A stretch of DNA of 64,000 nucleotides from Vicia villosa (Eukaryota > Streptophyta > Magnoliopsida > Fabales > Fabaceae). A program made the translations under genes and the position numbers. Under the pieces are notes generated by a model, which was not told where the DNA came from, did not search any database, and worked only from the letters and a program-made list of their open reading frames with translations. The stretch lies in the NCBI RefSeq assembly GCF_029867415.1, contig NW_026705177.1, positions 186,001 to 250,000 of the forward strand. Direction: 5' to 3'. This document shows, piece by piece, positions 1 to 11,009 of this stretch (the stretch's first letter is position 1; the number at the start of each line of letters is the position of its first letter).

Positions 1-298
1 CTCGAGTGATGCCCGGTGATGTTGATCCGTATTGTGAGTGTCGAGCGATAGATTTTCAGATTTAAGTATTCGACGGGTAGAACGAAATGCAACTCCATAA
101 CTATTTCTCTTAGACTATTGAGATTGTTTATCTGCTTTTATTTACTTTTCCCGCATTTACCTTTCCGCACCCAATTCATGAAACTTAGAACGCGAGATAG
201 TCGAACGGCAGTTCTTCTCACCGATCTCTGCGGACACGATAATTCCCGGATAAATATTTCCAAAAACTTTTGTTGCTTGCCGCTATACCGCTCCAACA
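1..298 (+). repeat. LTR 3'-end-like fragment
   Basis: The segment ends in ctccaaca, the same caaca terminus seen on the intact LTRs elsewhere in this window, and is preceded by U5-like sequence (tctctgcggacacgat, comparable to ctgtggatacgat in the other LTRs). Its 5' end lies outside the window and no primer-binding site follows, so it could be a solo LTR or the 3' LTR of an element to the left. The assignment rests only on this resemblance. Confidence 0.35.
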
Positions 299-762
299 GT
301 TTTTTAAAAATAAACAACCTTTTACCTCGATTTTTAAGAAAATTGTGGGAATATAGTTATAAGGGAGCTTGCTTCGACACCCAATTGCTGCATTAAGGGT
401 TTTTTTCAATTGTTTAATTAGTATTTCTCACTTTGCACCTTTTCAAACTCCATTTTTATCTTTGTTAATTTTTATTATTTTATTTTTATTAGTATTTACC
501 TAGTCTACATGTTCATAGTGAGAGGTAATATATTTTGAATTAACAATTTCGAAAAACTATTTTCAAAATCTTATTTTAATTTTTTATTTCATATATTCAA
601 ACCCCTCGGTTTCCATTAGAAACTGACACGGTACATATTTTAAATGAATTCCCAGAATATGGCGCTATTGTTTTTTTAATATTTTAGATTTTTAATTAAT
701 AGTGTCACGTCGATTTTTGTATAAAATCAATGTCACACTTATTTTGCATGAAATACTTCATA

Positions 763-958
763 GAACTAGCTAGTTTCTAACTTTTGATTTACCTATCAAC
801 GTTCTAACATCGTTTCGTCATAATGAAAAAAGTATCTACCAAATTGATTTACCAAGATGTCATAATGATCTTGTGAAGTGAACTCGTCGTCTTTTATTTG
901 ACGAGAACTAGCTAGTTTCTAACCTTTCATTTACCTATCAACGCTCTAACATCATTTC
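763..958. repeat. Duplicated 55-bp segment in AT-rich DNA
   Basis: A segment beginning gaactagctagtttctaac at about 763 recurs at about 904 with a few substitutions. The surrounding bases also contain a short inverted copy (agtatctaccaaattgattt near 830 against its complement near 970-1020). The rest of 299-1010 is AT-rich with no gene visible. This may be subterminal repeat sequence of the CACTA-like remnant that follows. Confidence 0.4.
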
Positions 959-1189
959 TATAATATTTGTAAGTGGATACTTTTTTCAACAATATTTATT
1001 TTAGTTAAATCAATTTGGTAAAGATGAAATTTTATATGAGTTGTAGGATGATCTGGTTGGTAGAAGCGATTGGAATCGAGGAGCACTTTTGGCATGTCTG
1101 TGGTCTTGGAAGAGGTGTTGGCTTCAAGGTATTTTTTGGACCATCTAAATCATATAGAGATAAAAACTGTAAGAGAGAGATATTGAAGA

Positions 1190-1437
1190 GATTGTTGTTG
1201 TTGAGTTGGGAAAGGAAAGAGAGAAATGGAAGGAGGAGCGGGATAGGAAGTTGGAGGAGGAGGAGAGCGAGAGGTGGAGGGAGAAGCATGATAGGAAGTT
1301 AGAGGAGAAAAGGGAGAGATTTTTACAGACGGTGCGAGAGAGTGTGGAAAAGGAGTAAGAGGAGTGAGAGAGGATGAATGAGGAGGAGCTTGAGAAGGTG
1401 TCCGAGAAGTGTATCTGCGATGTGCTTGAGGTATAAG
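1190..1437 (+). pseudogene. Charged coiled-coil fragment, transposon-derived
   Basis: One forward frame reads as an almost unbroken run of Lys, Arg and Glu with heptad-like spacing (KWKEERDRKLEEEE), broken by stops near 1357 and 1366. Similar Glu/Arg-rich coiled-coils lie upstream of the Ulp1-like domain in plant CACTA-associated genes, so this is probably an upstream exon of the following gene. No start codon or splice site can be fixed. Confidence 0.35.
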
Positions 1438-1584
1438 TTGTATGTTGTTATTATGATTGTTTGAGTATTTTAATTTTGTATTTTATTTATATTGCTTTTA
1501 TGACGTAGAAATTGAATTCGTTGGGTCTACTGAACCTCACAAATTCAAATTAGTTGGAAATGCACGAAAATATAGTTGAGAAAG

Positions 1585-2585
1585 TTATGTGTGGTTCAAA
1601 CGCAAAAAAGGTTTTTCTGCCAACCATGGCAGTATTGAACCCACTCCACCAAAACAAGATAGAGTTAAGAGACTAGAAATGATGATTGATAGTATTGAAT
1701 TTTTTGTATATGGATTTTTTAGGGGAGAAGTGTACCTTGACAATTCCATATTAAAATTTTGGTGCTCGTAAGTATAGTTTTTATGTTGATTTCTATTTAT
1801 ATTCATACGTTCTTGTACTTTAACATAAAGATTTGCTCTTGCAGGTACATCCATGAGTTCTGTGTTGAAAGGAATCTTCTAAACAAGCAGTATTATATCT
1901 TAGATCCATTGCGGATTTCTCTTAATCGCGGTTCGCCAGAACATAATATCTTAATTTATGTACAAGACATGTTGAAAGGGGATCAAATGTTATTATTTTG
2001 CCCCATTTTACTGCAAGTAAGTATATATTAATTTGTGTTTTCTTATATAAATCAATTTTATACATAATATTGATTATTTTGAATGTTCATGTAGTTAATA
2101 TTGCCAACTAATTATTATATGTTTAAAGAAAATTACAATCCTTGTGTTTTGCTCGTTGCACTTTGGACTGCCTGATGTTATGGTTAACGCTTTGAATGGG
2201 TAAGTGATATTACTTTTAATATTCAAATTTTAACTTTAGAATTGGACAATTTTTATTCATGTTTAAGTTTAATCGACATGTGTAGAGTGATCAAGGGATA
2301 TAATGCAATCAAACAAAATGTACTTGGTAAAAAGCCAATTTATGTTTATGCAAAAGTAAGTATATTACTTGTGTTTTTGGATAATATATTATTTGTGTGT
2401 ATTAGTGTGATATAAATATATGAAAATTATTTGTAGTGGCAAAAACAACCTGAAAAACATTCTTGTGGATGCCATATTATGAGATATATGCTTCATATTA
2501 TCTCCAGAGACATTACAAATTGTTGGATAAAGAATATGGTATTAACTTAATCTATATATACACGTATTTATATTTCTTAAGTTCA

Positions 2586-2622
<37 letters not shown>

Positions 2623-2778
2623 AGCTTATCATAGTTTTAATTTTGTGAAAATTATAGGAGTTTAACAACAGATCACCATACTCAAAAGAAGAAATGAGTG
2701 GCATTCGATCACGTTGGTCAGTATCTTCTTATCTTGTAATGAATCTTGACAACAATAGTTTTTATTGGTTGTTATAAT
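1585..2778 (+). CDS. Ulp1-like cysteine protease, CACTA-transposon associated (partial)
   Basis: Several exons with good GT/AG borders can be joined: about 1585-1767, 1845-2016, a poorly defined exon near 2130-2200, 2286-2355, 2437-2538 and 2658-2778 (TAA). The exon at 2437 encodes a cysteine motif of the Ulp1/C48 family (HSCGCHIMRYML), and the last exon has the YSKEEM..IRSRW ending typical of plant transposon Ulp1-like proteins. These proteases resemble SUMO proteases and are the second gene of many plant CACTA (En/Spm) elements; their substrate is unknown. The expected catalytic His-Trp motif was not found, so the copy is probably degenerate. The start is uncertain and the coiled-coil fragment upstream may belong to it. 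Confidence 0.55.
2587..2622. repeat. (GTT)n microsatellite
   Basis: About twelve uninterrupted GTT units lie in an intron of the Ulp1-like gene. Confidence 0.9.
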
Positions 2779-2899
2779 TTTAATTTATATATGTACAGAG
2801 GTTTTGTCATTTTTAATTATGTGAAAATATGTAAATGTGTGGATTATGTCTTGATGAGTACAATGTAAATTTGTACATTTGGTTTAAAATAATATGATA

Positions 2900-3282
2900 T
2901 ATTCCAATTATGGTATTCATTGGTTAATAGATTTATAATGATATGATACATACTAGTGAAAATGATACATGCTAGTGAAAATGATGCATGAAGAAAATGA
3001 GATTTAACCCCATGGTTATTACTTAAAATCGAGGTAAATAAATGTCTTATTACCTTGGTCTTTAAATAAAACCGAGAAGTTTATGGCGCGCAAAACAAAA
3101 TTTATAAAATAAAAATATGCAGTTGCTAGAGATCAAACCAATGACCTTTTAATTTATAACCTCAGTTTTAAAATCACCGATGTGTTAAGTGATAGTTTTC
3201 ATGTCGTCCTTCATTACCTCGTCTGAGTAGCCGATGTTAACTGCATTTTACGACCGATGTTAGATGTGTTATTTGTAGTAAT
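2900..3282 (+). mobile_element. CACTA-type subterminal region and probable 3' terminus
   Basis: The stretch contains repeated short motifs in both orientations (taccttggtctttaaa and taacctcagttttaaa; ccgatgtt twice) and ends in ttgtagtaatg, close to the TTGTAGTG end expected of a CACTA transposon. It follows the Ulp1-like gene, as expected for the 3' side of such an element. No 5' terminus is visible, so the boundary and TSD cannot be confirmed. Confidence 0.4.
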
Positions 3283-3480
3283 GTGGTACCACATGCATGT
3301 TGAGCCAATTATTGAGTATATTTGCATTACAATTTCAATTGTGAATGATCATTGGTGATGTGTTGTTTGGATGAGAATACTTGATGTGTTAAAATTGTTA
3401 TGATTAGCGTGCGTACTTGTTGTTATGTGATATTCTACCTGGCTTGTTTACACCTCTAAATAATGAAAGTGTATTCTCAT

Positions 3481-3720
3481 CAGGGTCGTCTTTGAGGGTG
3501 TGCAAGGCGAGCTACCGCACAGGGCTTCAAATTTTTTACGGTGAACTTGAGGCTAAATAGGGCCTCATAAAATATTTATAATGGTTAAATTATTGTTAAA
3601 TAAGACCTCATAAAATATTTATAATGGTAAAATTAATGTTAAATAGGGCCTCTATTTGTTTTTTGATGATAAACTACCACTAATTTACACAGGGCCTCCG
3701 AAAAAATTGAGACAGTTCTG
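3481..3720 (+). mobile_element. hAT-type MITE, 240 bp
   Basis: The element starts cagggtcgtctttgag and ends with an imperfect inverted version, ttgagacagttctg. It is flanked by an 8-bp target-site duplication with one mismatch (attctcat at 3473-3480, attctcac at 3721-3728). An 8-bp duplication and cagggc-type termini are characteristic of the hAT superfamily. There is no coding capacity. Internal copies of the agggcctc motif repeat the terminus. Related copies occur in two introns of the lipoxygenase gene. Confidence 0.78.
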
Positions 3721-3728
3721 ATTCTCAC

Positions 3729-4368
3729 CCCCACTTTGCTATACTGTTGTCATCTATGGACATCTTGTAGATAATCAGGATGGGAAATTGTTGTTGTGAG
3801 TTGAAGATAACTCGTTGGAGTTATTTTTCATTTAGTTTCGTTATTATTCTAGAAGGTATGCTTTGATTATTTAACATCGGGGTTAAAAACGTCTGTTTTT
3901 CTTATTGTGATTTTGTTGAAGTTTTATACCATATTTATTGGAATTTTGGAATTGTTGAGAGTTGAATAATACAACTCCGTTTTAATTATGTCATAAAAGT
4001 TATATCGTTATGAGACTACATTCTGAAGTCGATATGTGGTTATATTACTTGTTTTAATGATGATTCGACCGCAATGAACCTAATATATGGTGAACGTGTG
4101 ATGACAGGTGTTGTGTGCTATTTATTATTCCACTACGTATTGCTAAATATTTTTAAATTATTGAAGAGTTGTCGTCTTGACACCTTAAATTATCGATTAA
4201 TTTTTTAAATATAAATTTCGGGGTTAAGAGTGTTACATAGGAACACACTTTATTTTGAACAAAACAAGAGCAACGCTCTAAGCACTCATAAAAATATTAC
4301 ATTAGTGTTCATAAAAAATATTCTTTTAAGAAAGTAAAATAAAATAAAATGTTTTATGAGACAGGAAA
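3729..4368. other. AT-rich intergenic DNA, no gene seen
   Basis: No sustained open frame, RNA gene or paired terminal repeat was found between the two MITEs. Confidence 0.5.
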
Positions 4369-4377
4369 ATAGAATAA

Positions 4378-4553
4378 GGATAATGCTAACCAGTGTCCTT
4401 GAGGTATAAGTTAAAAAATCTACAAATAGAAATATTTTATTAAAAAAAATCATTAATTAAAAATTTGCATTAAATTTAATAAACAATTTTCAAAAAATGT
4501 TTACTACATATATCTCTTAACTTGTGTCCTTGAAACACAAGTTAGCATTACCC
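4378..4553. mobile_element. Mutator-type MITE, 176 bp
   Basis: The termini are inverted: ggataatgctaac at the left and gttagcattaccc at the right. Additional tgtcctt..acaagtta sequence lies just inside each end. The element is flanked by a perfect 9-bp duplication, atagaataa, at 4369-4377 and 4554-4562. A 9-bp duplication with this layout is typical of Mutator-class non-autonomous elements. Confidence 0.82.
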
Positions 4554-4704
4554 ATAGAATAATTGAGTTTGAATAGCCATGCATATACATATAACGGAGT
4601 TTAAAATATTAGTGTCAACTTTATGATTCTTATGACCAAGTGGATTTCTTCATGACTACATAAACAAAAGGACTTTGAATCTGACTAAATAATTTCAAAT
4701 ATGT

Positions 4705-4762
4705 TTAAAAAATATATTCCTTCATTCTCATTACAAATATTTTATTTAAGTTATGTGATTTT
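4705..4762. repeat. Unit 1 of an old tandem duplication split by the LINE
   Basis: The segment containing ccttcattctcattacaaat and ttatgtgattt recurs at 9503-9553 with few changes. With the LINE removed the two units lie about 130 bp apart, so the LINE inserted between pre-existing tandem copies. The sequence resembles short Stowaway-like AT-rich repeats of legumes but clean termini are not visible. Confidence 0.55.
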
Positions 4763-4872
4763 TAAAAGATTATTATTTTTTTTTTTGGAAATAAGGAATA
4801 TATATTATTACCAAAAAACAGTTACAAAACAAGCGACCCATAGGGTCCAGCAAATGGGGACAAACCCACTCA

Positions 4873-7800
4873 TTACATCAGTAAATATCCAAGCTTTTCT
4901 CTAAGCTTTGGACTAGCCCAAGCTCTATTGACAATATTTTCTATAATATGAGTAATTATATCACTATCTATGGTATCCTTCCTATACACTCTTCTATTTC
5001 TCTTCATCCATATGGCATATATACATTCAGCCAAAGCTATCTTATAAAACTCTTTTCTTCAGTTCCTACTCTTGCACAGTTTTATCGACCATTCCTTCAC
5101 TTGCATCCATCCCATCTCCTGATTCTCAATGTGCAGCCATCTCATGATCTCATTCCAAATGCTTCTAGTTTCGCTGCATTCAAAAAACATATGTTGCAGT
5201 GTTTCATTTTCCAGACAGAATTCACATTTAGTATCACTAATCATGCTAAACTTAATCAATCTATCTTTTGTAGCAAGTCTACCATGACATGCTAGCCACA
5301 AGATAATCTTTGCTCGGGGTCTAGCCTGGTTCCCCATAACCAGCCCTTTCCAATCAATATCTTCAGCTTGATCCAACAGACTAGTATACATTTTCTTCAT
5401 CTTAAACTTCTGGCTCTATCGCATATGATCCCACTGAGCAGAATTTTTAACTTGGTCCCTAACCTGCAACATCACTTTAAACATCCAAGAGAAAGACTCT
5501 TTACTCTGCATCTCCATGATTGAGTCATTCTTTACATAGTATGTGTGGATCCACCTCACCCACATACTATCCTCTTTCCTGCAAAGATTCCACAGAAGTT
5601 TTGTCATACAAGCCTTTTTCCAAACAGACATGTTGATGATATTTAAACCCCCTTTTTTCTGCATTTGGCAAACCTTATCTCAAGCAATAGGAGATTTCTT
5701 AGCATAGCTGTCTTTTCCAGTCCAGAAAAAAATTCGACACATAGTCTCAATCTTCTTCAGCACTCCTTTTGGGAGAGGGATGCATTGCATCCAGTAGTTT
5801 GCAATACCAAAGATCGTACTTTGGATCAACTGTACTCTCCCAGCATAGCTGAGGAGATGTGAGCTCCAATGCCTCATTCTGTCCCCAATTTTATCACACA
5901 GTTCCAGGCAGTGTTGGCTACTAAGTTTTCTACTCATCAAAGGTATACCGAGATACCTAAAAGGCAAGTTACCAGTGCTGAAGCCAGTGACCTCTTCAAT
6001 GCATTGCTGCTCTTCAGTTCCCATACCTCCATAGTAAGCTTTGCATTTTGCTGGATTAACCCTCAGCCCAGTAGACTTAGAAAAGCTATTGAAGACATCC
6101 ATCATCAATTGAAAAGACTTGATCTCCCCTCTTGAAAAAAGCAATAGATCATCAGCAAATCTAAGATCAATCAGGTCAAGAGTTTTACATTTGCTATGAT
6201 ACCTAAAATCAGTATGTTTCAGTTTATCCATCTTCCTGTGCAGGTATTCCATGACTATAACAAATAATAAGGGGGAGATTGGATCCCCTTGTCTCAGCCC
6301 TTTAGCAGCAATCAGTTTACTAGTTCTCTTACCATTTATGCTAAATTGATAAGTCACAGTGGTCACAGCTTTCATGATCCATCCTATAAAACTTCTAGGG
6401 GAACCTATCTCAATCAGGATTTGTTCAAGAGCCCTCCAATTCACAGAATCATATGCCTTCTTGATATCCATCTGCAACATGCACCTTGGTGCCCCCCCTT
6501 TTCTATTGTACCCTCTAATGAGCTCATAGGCAACCAGAACATGATCATGTATTTTCTTTCCTGGGATGAATGCAGCCTGGTTCCTGCTAATGATTGTATT
6601 CAGTACACCACTAATCCTTTTAGCCATAATCTTAGAAATCAGTTTGTATATTGTTGAGCAGCAAGAGATGGGCCTAAAATCCCTCAGCATACAAGCCTGG
6701 TTGTGTTTTGGGATTAGAGTTACTAGTGTCGAATTGATCCTAGGATCCATCTTTCCCTCATTAAAAAACAGTTTCACAGTCTGCATCACATCATCTTTCA
6801 CAGTCCTCTAAGAGTGCTTGAAAAACTTTGCTCCAAAACGATCAGTCCCTGGGGCTTTTAAGTCTCCCAAACTCTTTAGGGCTGATTCCACTTCTTGTTC
6901 AGTGACTTGTCTAATAAGATCTCTCCTTTGTTCCCTGTTCAGCTGACTACCAGTCCTCATAGCCACAACATCAATCCCTTCCAGATCTTTGTCATCAGTC
7001 CCCAACAGCCTGCCATAAAAATCCAGGATTTCTTTTTCTATGTCATCTTGTTCAACCAACTCTGTACCATCCTCCTTGCATAATTTGTTTATCATTTTCT
7101 GTTTATTTTTACTTTTCAGAGCAGCATAAAAGAATGCATTATTCCCATCTCCAAGCCTTATCCACTCAATCTTAGCCCTTTGTCTCAGGATTTTCTCCTC
7201 AGTTTCTATAAGATTGAGAACCTCCTCAGTACAAACTTTCTCTTGCAAGATCAATTCTGGATTCATCATACCCTGCCTCAGCTCTATTTGAGCCTTAGCA
7301 AGATTCTTTCTACTTTCCTCAATCTGCCTCTTAATACCAATCAATGTTCTGCTCAAGGTTCTAATGACATGTTGCACTCTCATCAATTTATTCCACAACT
7401 GATTTTGGGGGGTTCCTTTCACATACTTCTTCCAGCTCTTATCCACAGCCTCATGGTAGCCACTTCTATCAATAACAGCATTTATGAATTTAAAATGATT
7501 CTTCCTCTTTATCCTCTCTTCATCACTTTTGATGCATAATAAGGCATGGTCAGAAACTCCAGGCTCCATCACATACACAGTCTTATCATTGTTTTGTTGT
7601 ATCCAGTCCATATTGCCAAGAACCCTATCAATGCAAGAGTATATAGGATCTTGAGAATGTTTATTGAACCAAGTAAACTTCTACCCTTTCCTATCAATCT
7701 CAAACAGGCCAGCATCATTCATCATATCCCTTAGGTCACAGAATTCTGCCTCTCTCACCTCTTTCCCTCCAATTCTATCATGCACTCCTAATACATTGTT

Positions 7801-8220
7801 AAAGTCACCAAGAATACTCCAAGATCCAGTCAGGCTATCTCCAATCCTACAAATATCTCTCCATAGAGCTTTCCTCATAGCAAGCTTATTTGAGGCATAT
7901 ACAGCAGTAATCCAGTTCACAAAGTCACCCTTAGTAGTATGCACACTACAATGTATCATTTGATCAGTTTGGATACATTCCTTCAGTTGTACTCTACTGT
8001 CATCCCAAAGAATCCAAACCCTGCCATTACTATGATTCTCATAGTTATCAATATATCTCCACTTATTACCAAGCCATCTCCTACACTCCTTAGCTTTGTC
8101 TTTTTTCACACGAGTTTCTAGTAATATAGCAATTTCAGGTTGCAAATTAAAGAGACGGGAGCTAACCTCTTTTACTTTTGCAATCTTATTTAACCCCCTA
8201 ACATTCCAAGATACAATCAT
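4873..8220 (-). pseudogene. LINE ORF2: endonuclease-reverse transcriptase, five in-frame stops
   Basis: The 1,115-codon frame starts at MIVSWNVRGLNK, the APE-type endonuclease N-terminus, with the GDFNN motif near residue 120 and SDHALL further on. The reverse transcriptase follows with the catalytic FADDLLLF, and then a C-terminal zf-RVT region containing CEFCLENETLQHMFFEC. In-frame stops lie at 7680-7678 (TAG), 6810-6808 (TAG), 5682-5680 (TGA), 5418-5416 (TAG) and 5061-5059 (TGA). No frameshift is needed to read from start to final TAA. Several stops fall where a Trp is expected from family context (for instance PIA-stop-DKVC). The start codon overlaps the ORF1 stop as ATGA. Confidence 0.88.
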
Positions 8221-9383
8221 TTATCAATAAGAGGATTCACTTGTGGTCCTCTCCATTCTCCTAAAGTGTCAAATCCATTCTGACTAAAAATATGTTTTAG
8301 GCTATCATCCAGAATTGTCTTCTTACCTCTATTACTTCCTCGAGTCACTGAAGTCCAGACTTCCTCTTCCTCTTGATGCTGCTTTGGCTCCTCTGCACTC
8401 TTTGATATGTCAGTTTGGCTCTTTGATATGTTAGCTTGGCTCTGTATGATCTTCTCTGAATGCTTTATTATCTCATCATGTTCTGCAGGGTGGCTCTCCA
8501 CAGTATTGCTTGGTACTCCTTCAGTTACTTGGCTATCTGTCTTTGGCTTCCAGATTTTAATGGCAGGTTTTTTCTCTTCATTGCAGACGTGTCCTACTCG
8601 TTGGCATTTCTCACAATACTTGGGCCTCCACTCATACTCCACCTTTTGTTTCCTCTTGTTACCCTCATAATCTCTAATAACAATTTCCTCACTCAATTTT
8701 TGTGTGACATCAACTTCCACAAGAATGCGTGCATACGTAACACGTAGCTTCCTTGCAGTACATTCATCTGTATACAACGGATTGCCAATAACACTACCTA
8801 TCTTCCCCAGGCTTCTTTCTCCCCATAGGTGCAATGGTAGTTGTGGCAGTGTTACCCATATAGGCACCGTGCGCAGCATGTCCCTAGCCATGGAGAAATC
8901 AGGTCTCCATTCCAGAATTACCATAGGCATGTTGTGAATTGTGTAAGGCCCCTTCATCATCACCTCTTCTCTCTCTTCATCACTCTTGAACTTCAGAATG
9001 AAGTATCCTTCTTCATTATAGAGCATCTCCGGCATTTGCACAAAGGACCACATCTTCCTCATATAGTTCTTTACTGCGTGCATACTGAGATTACCCCCAA
9101 TCGCATACATGATTAGCGCGGTATCCCAATATCGAATCTCTGCCTCCACATCCTCCATCTCAATAGCCACCTCCTTGACGCCATCCACAATCATCGGTGC
9201 TACAAATGGAATTGCCTTTCCATTTGCAGTTTGACGATTCCCTTTGATGACATCAACCCACAATTTCACCTCACTCTTCGTATTTTCATCAATTTCAAGA
9301 TTAGGGTTTGGCACGCTCTTACCGCTCACGCTTTGACTCCCTTCCTTTTCCTCCACCGTCCTCTCTTTCTCCTCCTCCAACAC
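8217..9383 (-). CDS. LINE ORF1 protein, DUF4283 with zinc-knuckle-like motif
   Basis: This is an intact 388-residue ORF. An acidic N-terminus is followed by a DUF4283-type region (about residues 85-230; Trp-rich, MWSFVQMPEMLYNEEGYF then LEWRPDFS). A cysteine motif CEKCQRVGHVC sits near residue 270 and a charged C-terminal tail follows. Plant L1 ORF1 proteins of this kind bind the element RNA and act as chaperones in the ribonucleoprotein. The zinc motif is the GHxC variant rather than the canonical CX2CX4HX4C. The stop TGA shares three bases with the ORF2 ATG. The frame is open although ORF2 is dead. Confidence 0.85.
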   Translation of the reverse strand: MLEEEKERTVEEKEGSQSVSGKSVPNPNLEIDENTKSEVKLWVDVIKGNRQTANGKAIPFVAPMIVDGVKEVAIEMEDVEAEIRYWDTALIMYAIGGNLSMHAVKNYMRKMWSFVQMPEMLYNEEGYFILKFKSDEEREEVMMKGPYTIHNMPMVILEWRPDFSMARDMLRTVPIWVTLPQLPLHLWGERSLGKIGSVIGNPLYTDECTARKLRVTYARILVEVDVTQKLSEEIVIRDYEGNKRKQKVEYEWRPKYCEKCQRVGHVCNEEKKPAIKIWKPKTDSQVTEGVPSNTVESHPAEHDEIIKHSEKIIQSQANISKSQTDISKSAEEPKQHQEEEEVWTSVTRGSNRGKKTILDDSLKHIFSQNGFDTLGEWRGPQVNPLIDK

Positions 9384-9502
9384 CGTTGCAGATCCTCCAG
9401 TACTTGCCTTCTTCGCCGTCTCCGCGCCGTCTTCGTATTCTTAAAAGATTATTAATTATATTAATTTTATTTAAATCATATGATTTTTAAAAAGTAATTA
9501 AA

Positions 9503-9553
9503 AATATATATTCCTTCATTCTCATTACAAATATATATTTAAATTATGTGATT
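9503..9553. repeat. Unit 2 of the tandem duplication flanking the LINE
   Basis: Near-copy of 4705-4762, sharing ccttcattctcattacaaat. The surrounding 9455-9822 is AT-rich with no gene visible. Confidence 0.5.
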
Positions 9554-9822
9554 TTATTTAAATTATATGACGATACACAATAAATGTTATTTTTACAATT
9601 TTTTCATAGTAATTATTTTTAACTCACCTAACTACTTCATTATAAAAGCTATATATTTCGTAATTAGTACACATTTTTTCATAGTAATTATTGCTAAAAA
9701 AATTGCAAATTTTAAAAATAACACTTAAAATTAGGCGAGTGATATGTTATTTACTAATTTTTTTTTATTAATTACAGTTAGTTGAATGATAATGAAATAT
9801 AATAAAAATTAATAAATAAAAT

Positions 9823-10329
9823 TAGGATTAAATATGTTTTTATCTTTATAAAATATTAAATTTTATTTTTGGTCCTTATAAAAAAATGGCATGTTTTGGT
9901 CCTAACAAAATTATTATGCACGTAGTTTTAGTCCTACTGTTAAACTAATATGTATTTTTGAATGATTATTTTGCAAACAAGTTTAGAACGTTTTAAAAAG
10001 TTCCTAAAAAAACCCTCAAAATTTAATTTCTAATTCAATATTTTTATTACTTTTACTATTATCTTTTGAAATTTAAAAATTCATATTTAATTCTTCTCAT
10101 TCTAAATTTTTTTTGATAAATAAATATTTTACAGTATTTTAAACATGTATGAAAAGAATTATTTAAAAATTAAAAAGTAATTAAACAATTTTCAAATTTT
10201 CAAAAAATAATAGGATTTAAAACTGCATATATAAAAAATTTGTAAGAATTAAAATATATTATCTTTTTAATAGGGACTAACAATAAAAACTTAAAATATT
10301 TATAAGAACTAAATACAAATTTAATTCAT
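9823..10329. mobile_element. MITE-like element with long degenerate inverted ends
   Basis: The left arm (taggattaaatatgttttta ... ttttggtcct) and the reverse complement of the right arm (gaattaaatttgtatttagt ... gttagtccct) align over about 55 bp. This is the common legume ggtcc/ggact inverted-repeat family. No clear target duplication was seen and the interior is AT-rich with no coding capacity. Confidence 0.5.
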
Positions 10330-10469
10330 CCAATTATAATAAAAAATGATGATAAATATTTTATTGATACGTTCTATTAAAAAATTATTAAACATATTTA
10401 AATTTTAAATAAAACATTTTTATGATGTATTCATAATTATATTTTAAAATACTAATGCTATTAGAATAT

Positions 10470-10946
10470 GGTTCTGTTTGGTAAGCCATGTTTTCGAGCT
10501 TATAGCTTATGTCTTATGTCTTATAAGCTCATATGATCATTTAGACCCGTTTGGTAATGGTCTTTTCATTACGAGCTTATAGCTTATTTTACTAGCTTAT
10601 AGCTTATTTTCCAGACGCTATTTCCCATAGCGTTTTAACTTATGTCTTATAGCTTATCATTTTTTCTTCCTTTTTTATCCTTATTATTTTAATTAAAATC
10701 CATTTTTAACCCTTATAATTTATTTTAATTTAAAATAAAATAAATATATATTAAATATCTTTTATGTCATTTTACATTTATAAGTTAATTGAACCGCTAA
10801 TTTTACCAAATACTTCAATTAGCTTATAAGCTATCAGTCTCAACCATCCGCTATAAGCTATAAGTCATTAGTCATCAGCCATCAGTCATAAGCTATAAGC
10901 TATCAGCTAGCTTATCAGTTAACCGCTATTTTTACCAAACAGACCC
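10470..10946. mobile_element. hAT-like MITE rich in agcttatagctta motifs
   Basis: The ends are inverted: ggttctgtttggtaa at the left and ttaccaaacagaccc at the right, a terminus common among plant hAT MITEs. The interior consists largely of agcttata/tataagct repeats in both orientations. A second internal terminus (gacccgtttggtaatgg near 10544) suggests nesting or an internal duplication. No matching 8-bp duplication was found. Confidence 0.55.
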
Positions 10947-11009
10947 TAAATCTTACCCCACTCCTTGGTTCTCTCACTCACCATGGGAGTTGCCTAAATT
11001 GCCCCTCTG

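Larger units (their letters stand above)
4776..9440 (-). mobile_element. L1-type LINE (non-LTR retrotransposon), full length
   Basis: The element carries ORF1 (9383-8217) and ORF2 (8220-4873) on the minus strand, and its 3' end is a poly(A) tail seen as a T-run at about 4775-4787. A perfect 14-bp duplication, ttaaaagattatta, brackets it at 4762-4775 and 9441-9454, showing a complete insertion with only a short 5' UTR. ORF1 is open; ORF2 is colinear but carries five nonsense codons, so this copy is inactive. Domain order (DUF4283 and zinc motif, then endonuclease, reverse transcriptase and zf-RVT) is that of plant L1 elements. Confidence 0.92.

Noticed and set aside
1015..1302. 95-residue ORF as a gene
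   Set aside because: It runs out of frame with the coiled-coil coding fragment and has no recognisable features of its own.
5665..9490. Many plus-strand ORFs across the first LINE
   Set aside because: They are antisense shadows of LINE ORF1 and ORF2, with no recognisable domains.
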